Shown piece after piece: positions 45,123 through 50,406 of a stretch of DNA of 50,406 nucleotides. The position numbers and the translations under genes were made by a program. Position 1 is the stretch's first letter; the number at the start of each line of letters is the position of its first letter. The notes below the pieces were generated by a model, which was not told the DNA's origin, searched no databases, and was given only the letters and a program-made list of their open reading frames with translations. Location of the stretch: contig JAJDEW010000051.1 of assembly GCA_029259595.1 (NCBI GenBank), positions 1 through 50,406 of the forward strand, read 5' to 3'. The stretch comes from Planctomycetota bacterium (GTDB taxonomy: Bacteria > Planctomycetota > UBA1135 > GCA-002686595).

Positions 45123-46628
45123 ATGAGCTCCTTCCGCCGGATCCGCCTCCTGTTCCGGGCCCGCCTCGCGGCCGGCCCGCGCGGCGGCTTTCCGGCTGCC
45201 GCGATCCTGAGCCAGGCCCTGGTCCCGACGCTGCTCGCGCTCCTCGTGCGCGACCTCCTGCCGCCCTTCGCCTACGGCGTCTTCCTGTACACGTTGACCG
45301 GCGCGGTCCTGGCCATCCCGCTCCTCGGTGAGCTGGGCTGGATCCTGCGGGCCGACACGGCGGAAGACTGGATCGCGACCCTGCCGGCGCTGCCGCGCGA
45401 GCGCCACGTCGCGCGGGTCCTGCACCTCGTGACCGTCGTCGGTGTGCTCGCGACCGCGACGCTCGTGCCCGCGGCGCTGCTCGCCCCCGAGCTGGATCTC
45501 GTGCACCGCCTCGTCTTCGTGCTCGCCGGCCTGGGCCTGGCCCTGTTCCTGACGGCGTGTCTCGCCCTGGTCCAGGCGGCCCTCGGCGGGCGCGCGGAAG
45601 GCCTGCTCGTCCTCTTCCAGACCGTCCTCGTCATCGGCGTCGTCGTCGGATTGACGCTGGTCGTTCGCAACGGGCTGCCGCTGCTCGCGCGCCTGCCCTC
45701 CCCGGGCACCGAGCACGCGACCTACCTGTGGTTCTGGCCGCCGGTCTGGTTCGCCGCGCCGCTGTCGAACGTGGTCGGCGAGCCGCGCATCGTCCTCCCG
45801 GCGCTCGCGGGCGCGTTCTCGGCGCTCGCGGTCCTCGCTCTCCTGCCCCCGCCGCGCCCCGCTCGTCTGTCCCGCCGCCGCGGCATGCTCGAGCTCCTGC
45901 TCGCGCCGCTGCGCCGGCTGGCGACGCGCTTGTGGGTCCATCGCGACGAGCGCGCCGGCTTCGACCTCGTCTACGACGCGTTGCCGCGCGAGCGCGAGGT
46001 CGTGATGCGCACGTACCCGATGATCGGCATCCCGCTGGCCTTCCTGATCCTGGCGGCGACGGAGGCCGAAGGCTCGGGCGCCGGCCGCGAGGACATCCTG
46101 GCGCTCCTGTTCTTCGTGGTCGGGATCTACTTCCCCGTGCTCTTGACCCACGTGCCCGCTTCCGCGTCGTGGCGCGCGAGCTGGATCCACCGCACGGGCC
46201 CGGTCACCGCCGGCGCTCTGGCGGGTGGCGCCATCAAGGCCCTGTTCGTGCGCTTCGTCGTGCCGCTTTACCTGGTCCTGATCCTGCTCGGCCTGAGCTT
46301 CGCGGGCGGCGCCTTCGTGCTGCGTTGCGCGGTGCCCGGCCTCTTGACCTCGCTTCTGGTCCTGCGTGGGCTCTACCCCGTCTGCGTCGACCGCGAGCCG
46401 CTCTCGATCCCCGCCGACGAGGTGAAGACCGAGCTCGATTGGATGGGCGTCCTGCTGGTGCTCGCGATGCTCCTGATCGGCGAGACCGTGCTCGTGACCC
46501 GGATCCTCTCGCCCGTACCGGGCGTGCTCGTGCTGGTCGGCCTGCTCGTCGCCGCCGAGGTCCGTGCGGGCCGGCAGCTGCGCACGCGTCCGCCGGACCT
46601 CGCCCGCGCGGCCACGGCTCCCGACTGA
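45123..46628 (+). CDS. Multi-spanning membrane protein, probable ABC-2-type permease
   Basis: 501 residues with roughly ten hydrophobic helices, for example [56 protein letters not shown] and [17 protein letters not shown] large loop holds a conserved-looking [20 protein letters not shown] segment. Such proteins are often called putative ABC exporter permeases and pair with the ATPase at 41867-42646; here they are separated by four genes, two on the other strand. Pairing is inference. Confidence 0.65.
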   Translation: MSSFRRIRLLFRARLAAGPRGGFPAAAILSQALVPTLLALLVRDLLPPFAYGVFLYTLTGAVLAIPLLGELGWILRADTAEDWIATLPALPRERHVARVLHLVTVVGVLATATLVPAALLAPELDLVHRLVFVLAGLGLALFLTACLALVQAALGGRAEGLLVLFQTVLVIGVVVGLTLVVRNGLPLLARLPSPGTEHATYLWFWPPVWFAAPLSNVVGEPRIVLPALAGAFSALAVLALLPPPRPARLSRRRGMLELLLAPLRRLATRLWVHRDERAGFDLVYDALPREREVVMRTYPMIGIPLAFLILAATEAEGSGAGREDILALLFFVVGIYFPVLLTHVPASASWRASWIHRTGPVTAGALAGGAIKALFVRFVVPLYLVLILLGLSFAGGAFVLRCAVPGLLTSLLVLRGLYPVCVDREPLSIPADEVKTELDWMGVLLVLAMLLIGETVLVTRILSPVPGVLVLVGLLVAAEVRAGRQLRTRPPDLARAATAPD

Positions 46629-46857
46629 CCCTTCCGCCCCCTTCCTGGACCTGGGAAGGAGCCTCCTGGCCCTGGCCCACGCATCCGCTTGGCGGCCGTC
46701 GCAGGGTCGCACGGGAATCGCTTTCGGGTCGCGCCCGCTGCCGCGCGGCTTCCCGCCAAAAGGTTGGCCCGGGGAACGCTCTGTCAATTGCGCAATCCTA
46801 AGGACGTGCCCTAGCTTGGGGAAGTCGCTCCTCGCGTCCCCTCCTCGGTCTCCCCCC

Positions 46858-49800
46858 ATGATGCTCGTGCTCCTCCGCCGCATCGCGCGGCTCCTCGTCT
46901 GCTCCGTGGCCCTTGGGTGGTCCACGGCCCCGCTCTGCGCCCAGGACATTCGCTGGCGGAGCGGGGTCCAGGGCTCGGCACGCCTGGCGCCCGAGCTCGC
47001 GCAGCGCACGCTCGCGACCGCCGCGACCCGTCCGGGCGGCAGCCACGTCGTGCTGCGCTTCTCCGGACCGGTCGGGCCCCACACGCGCGAGCGCCTCGAG
47101 CAGGCGGGAATCGAGCTCGGGAACTTCCTGGGGTCGAACGCGTACTTCGCGCGCGTGCACGGGACGCGCTTCGATGCCCGGCGCACGGCCGCGATCGGCG
47201 AGCTCGTGGGCGCGAGCCCGATCCTGCCGCAGTGGAAGATCGATCCGACCCTGCTCGAGGCCCAGCCGCCGGAGTGGGCGCGGGTCCAGGGAGCAGGCGG
47301 AGTCGAGCACGTCGCGGTCTATGTCGTCTTCCATCCCGACGTGGCGCTCGAGGGCCGGGCCTGGTCCCTGGTCGAGCGACTCGGGGCGCGCGTCGTTGAC
47401 GTCCTGGAAACCATCAACGGCTTCGTGCTCGAGGTGCCGCGCGCACGCTTGGCCGAGCTGACCGTCGCCGACGAAGTCCAGTGGGTCGAGGCGCCCCTGC
47501 CGCGCTTCGACACGGTCTCGCTCAACGATTCGAACCTGCTCCTCACCCAGGCCGACCAGGTGCAGGCCGCGCCGTACGGGCTGTCCGGGTCGGGCGTCGG
47601 CGTCCTGGTCTATGACGGTGGCACCGCGCGCCAGACCCACGTCGACTTCGGTGGGCGCCTGGTCGCACGCGACACGTCGCCCGTCAACGATCACTCGACG
47701 CATGTCGCCGCGACGATCGGCGGAAACGGAGCGGCCAGCGGCGGCACGCTGCGCGGAATGGCTCCCGGCGTCACGCTCGAGTCGTACGGTTTCCAGGACG
47801 ACGGCACGGGCATCTTCCTGTACACGAACCCGGGCGACATCGAGTCGGACTACGACCAGGCCATCAACCTGTACGGGGTCGACATCGCGAACAACTCGAT
47901 CTCGACCAACACGGAGATCAACGGCTTTCCCTGCAACATCCAGGGCAACTACGGCGTCACGTCCGCGTTGATCGATTCGATCGTGCGCGGCTCGCTGGGA
48001 GCCCCCTTCCGGATCGTGTGGGCGAACGGCAACGAGCGCCAGGACGATCGCTGCCACGTGGAGGGCTTCGGGGAGTACTACAGCATGGCACCCCCGGCCG
48101 GCGCGAAGAACGCGATCGCCGTCGGCGCCGTCTACTCGAACGACGACTCGATCACGAGCTTCAGCAGCTTCGGCCCGACCGACGACGGCCGGCTCAAGCC
48201 GGACGTCACCGCACCGGGTTGCCAGACGGACGCCGACTTCGGCGTGACGTCCGCCGGAGCTGCGACGGACACGGCCTACGTCACGCAATGCGGCACGTCG
48301 ATGGCCGCGCCGACGGTCACCGGCTTGTGCGCGCTCTTGATCGAGGACTGGCGCGCGCAGTTCGGGGGCGCGGATCCCTTGAACTCGACGCTCAAGGCCT
48401 TGCTCGCGCACACGGCGATCGACCGCGGCAGCGTCGGCCCGGACTACGAGTACGGCTACGGCTCGGTCCGGATCCGCGACGCGATCGACTACATGCGACT
48501 GTCGCGCTTCCGGGAAGACGAGCTCCGGTTCCAGGGCGACTCGTACATTTACACGGTCGACGTCGCGCCCGGAGCGACCGAGTTGCGCTTGACCCTGGCC
48601 TGGGACGACGCCCCCGGTGCCCCCAACATCTTCGGCGCGCTGGTCAACGACCTCGATCTCGTCGTGCTCGACCCCGCCGGGGGACGACACTACCCGTGGA
48701 CGCTCGATCCGGCGGCTCCAGCGGTGGCGGCAGAGCGCACGCGGGAGGATCACGCCAACAACCTCGAACAGGTTCTGGTCGAGTTCCCCTTGGTCGGGAC
48801 GTGGCGCGTCGAGGTCCGGGGCTTCGACGTCCCGAGCGGTCCCCAGCGCTTCTCGCTGGCCGCGTCGTCGCCGCTTTCGACGGGACCCTTCCTGCAGCTG
48901 GGCTTCCCCTTCGGCTTGCCGAACGAGATCGCACCCGGACAGCCCACGCCGATCACGCTGTCGATCCGAGGCGTGGGCGAGACGCTCGTGGCCGGCAGCC
49001 CGCGTCTCTACTACCGGTTCGGAGCGGGCGCCTTCTCGTTCGTCCCCATGCTGTCGACCGGGGGCGGGAACTTCGGCGCTTCGCTGCCCGCGGCCGCCTG
49101 CAGCGACACGCCCCAGTACTACGTGCGCGCCTCCGGCACGCTCTCCGGCACGCAAGCCAACCCGCCCAAGGCTCCGCTCGACGTCTTCGCGCCGCCCGTG
49201 GAATCCCACGTCGTCATCTTCGAGGACGACTTCGAGGACGACCGCGGTTGGACGGTCGTGAACGTCGCGCTCACGGACGGAGCCTGGCAACGCGGCATCC
49301 CCGCCGGCTTCGGCGACCGCAACGATCCGACGGAAGACTTCGACGGTTCGGGCCAGTGCTTCCTCACCGACAACGTGGCAGGCAACTCGGACGTCGACGG
49401 CGGGCCCACGCGGCTGATCTCGCCGCCGATCGACCTCGCCGGAACGACCGACCCGAGCGTCAGCTTCGCGCGCTGGTTCGCCAACGAGGACTTCGACACC
49501 GACCGCCTGACGACCGAGGTCAGCATCGACGGCGGCGCGAACTGGATCCTGGTCGACTCCGTGGCGAACACCGACGGTTGGACGCTCCACGCCTTCCGCG
49601 TCGCCGACTTCGTCTCGCTCCCGGCGATCCTCACGGTGCGCTTCAACGTCGCCGACGTCCCCAACGACTCGATCACCGAAGCCGCGATCGACGCCTTCCG
49701 AATCACCGACCGCATCTGCGACAGGCCGATCCAGGACTGCAACACGAACGGCATCGACGACGCCCAGGACATCTCCTCCGGAACGTCGCTCGACTGCAAC

Positions 49801-50406
49801 GGCAACGGCATCCCCGACGAGTGCGAGCCGGACTGTGACGCCGACGGCATCCCCGACGTCTGCGAGCCGGATTGTGACTTCGACGGCGTCCCTAACGACT
49901 GCGAACCCGACTGCAACGGCAACGGCTTCTCCGACGACTGCGAAGCTCTCCCGGACTGCAACGGCAACGGCACGCCCGACGAGTGCGAGACCTTCGCCGA
50001 CTGCGACGCCAACGGCATCCCCGACGAGTGCCAGCCCGATTGCGACGCCGACGGCATCCCCGACGCCTGCGAGGCCGACTGCAACACCAACGGCACGCCC
50101 GACGACTGCGAAGCCTTCGCCGACTGCGACGCCAACGGTGTTCCCGACGAGTGCCAGCCCGATTGCGACGCCGACGGCATCCCCGACGCCTGCGAGGCCG
50201 ACTGCAACACGAACGGCACGCCCGACGACTGCGAGACCTTCGCCGACTGCGACGCCAACGGTGTCCCCGACGAGTGCCAGCCCGACTGCAACGCGGACGG
50301 CATCCCGGATGCTTGCGAGCCCGATTGCAACTCGAACGGGGTTCCCGATGCGTGCGAGCCTTCCGGGGACTGCGACGCCAACGGTGTCCCCGACGAGTGC
50401 CAGCCC
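46858..50406 (+). CDS. Secreted subtilisin-family protease with calcium-type repeat tail, 3' end outside window
   Basis: The frame is open from the ATG at 46858 to the last base: at least 1183 residues. A signal peptide ends near APLCAQD (residues 1-29). Prodomain to about 220. The S8 catalytic core: Asp in GVLVYDGGTARQTHVDF (about 250), His in NDHSTHVAATIGG (281, with S for the usual G), Asn in NNSI (about 345), and Ser in TQCGTSMAAPTVTG (about 482). A P-domain-like beta sandwich follows (VNDLDLVVLDPAGG, LVGTWRVEVRGFDV), then FEDDFEDDRGWTVVN to FRITDRI, a typical planctomycete jelly-roll. From residue 960 to the end are the 16 repeats listed separately. Substrate unknown. Confidence 0.9.
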   Translation, partial: MMLVLLRRIARLLVCSVALGWSTAPLCAQDIRWRSGVQGSARLAPELAQRTLATAATRPGGSHVVLRFSGPVGPHTRERLEQAGIELGNFLGSNAYFARVHGTRFDARRTAAIGELVGASPILPQWKIDPTLLEAQPPEWARVQGAGGVEHVAVYVVFHPDVALEGRAWSLVERLGARVVDVLETINGFVLEVPRARLAELTVADEVQWVEAPLPRFDTVSLNDSNLLLTQADQVQAAPYGLSGSGVGVLVYDGGTARQTHVDFGGRLVARDTSPVNDHSTHVAATIGGNGAASGGTLRGMAPGVTLESYGFQDDGTGIFLYTNPGDIESDYDQAINLYGVDIANNSISTNTEINGFPCNIQGNYGVTSALIDSIVRGSLGAPFRIVWANGNERQDDRCHVEGFGEYYSMAPPAGAKNAIAVGAVYSNDDSITSFSSFGPTDDGRLKPDVTAPGCQTDADFGVTSAGAATDTAYVTQCGTSMAAPTVTGLCALLIEDWRAQFGGADPLNSTLKALLAHTAIDRGSVGPDYEYGYGSVRIRDAIDYMRLSRFREDELRFQGDSYIYTVDVAPGATELRLTLAWDDAPGAPNIFGALVNDLDLVVLDPAGGRHYPWTLDPAAPAVAAERTREDHANNLEQVLVEFPLVGTWRVEVRGFDVPSGPQRFSLAASSPLSTGPFLQLGFPFGLPNEIAPGQPTPITLSIRGVGETLVAGSPRLYYRFGAGAFSFVPMLSTGGGNFGASLPAAACSDTPQYYVRASGTLSGTQANPPKAPLDVFAPPVESHVVIFEDDFEDDRGWTVVNVALTDGAWQRGIPAGFGDRNDPTEDFDGSGQCFLTDNVAGNSDVDGGPTRLISPPIDLAGTTDPSVSFARWFANEDFDTDRLTTEVSIDGGANWILVDSVANTDGWTLHAFRVADFVSLPAILTVRFNVADVPNDSITEAAIDAFRITDRICDRPIQDCNTNGIDDAQDISSGTSLDCNGNGIPDECEPDCDADGIPDVCEPDCDFDGVPNDCEPDCNGNGFSDDCEALPDCNGNGTPDECETFADCDANGIPDECQPDCDADGIPDACEADCNTNGTPDDCEAFADCDANGVPDECQPDCDADGIPDACEADCNTNGTPDDCETFADCDANGVPDECQPDCNADGIPDACEPDCNSNGVPDACEPSGDCDANGVPDECQP
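49735..50406 (+). repeat. Array of thrombospondin-type-3-like calcium repeats
   Basis: Sixteen consecutive units of 13-15 residues with the pattern DCDANGIPDECQP, DCNTNGTPDDCEAFA or DCDADGIPDACEA continue to the window end. The Asp/Asn spacing resembles EF-hand and thrombospondin type 3 calcium sites, with one Cys pair per unit. From 49999 units group in threes (13+13+15 residues), giving an exact 123-bp higher-order period (49999, 50122, 50245, 50368). Variants between copies are mainly at synonymous and third-position sites. Confidence 0.92.

Noticed and set aside
45018..49590. Two long minus-strand frames opposite the permease and protease
   Set aside because: Shadow frames: repetitive Arg/Glu/Gln composition, no motifs, and the plus-strand genes show signal peptides and catalytic sites.

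Overview
The window is GC-rich bacterial DNA, most likely from a planctomycete or close relative. Pointers are long Asp/Asn-Gly-rich secreted proteins with Cys-containing calcium-type repeats, a Cys-type sulfatase, a sialidase-like Asp-box protein, a DCC-family protein, DUF6940 and DUF5063 proteins, and a nuo cluster lacking E, F and G. This is a reading of gene content; no phylogeny could be run.

Layout. 1-480: 3' end of a CIA30-domain gene. About 500-13,500: an accessory, defence-island-like stretch with several remnants of mobile elements. It begins beside a 33-nt inverted copy of part of tRNA-Arg(CCT). It then holds a 716-residue PIN-nuclease protein with coiled coil and three C-terminal membrane helices, an IstB (IS21) remnant with terminal repeats, a second PIN protein with a large unknown C-terminal region, an intact tRNA-Arg, a truncated P-loop (STAND/NACHT-like) gene fused in frame to an IS630-type transposase remnant, a three-gene minus-strand restriction-modification operon (two N6-adenine methylase-type genes and a GIY-YIG/DEAD helicase), two or three small unknown operons, and a frameshifted, truncated Fic gene.

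About 14,000-28,000: chromosomal-looking genes: PLP decarboxylase, sulfotransferase, Asp-rich lipoprotein, YigZ/IMPACT protein followed by degenerate tandem copies of its own 3' end, DCC and DUF6940 pair, DUF5063 protein, a sulfatase carrying an inserted domain, a YjbR protein, an Asp-box secreted protein, an unknown secreted protein and a tandem pair of small DMT (DUF486-like) membrane proteins. 28,080-39,766: an 11-subunit respiratory complex I cluster, all on the minus strand, transcribed A-B-C-D-H-I then J-K-L-M-N, with a YheU-like gene on the opposite strand between I and J; NuoL carries a striking His-rich loop. 40,400-41,000: long inverted and direct repeats without genes. 41,074-46,628: a radical-SAM-like protein without visible cluster cysteines, an ABC ATPase, a small DUF3332-like lipoprotein, a hotdog thioesterase, an alpha/beta hydrolase, a thioredoxin-TPR protein and a probable ABC permease. 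46,858 to the window end: a very large secreted subtilisin-like protease ending in an array of calcium-type repeats with an exact 123-bp higher-order period, running off the window.

The most promising candidates for an undescribed system are the membrane-anchored PIN protein and its neighbouring PIN protein in the island, and the apparently cluster-less radical-SAM-like protein encoded directly before an ABC ATPase.
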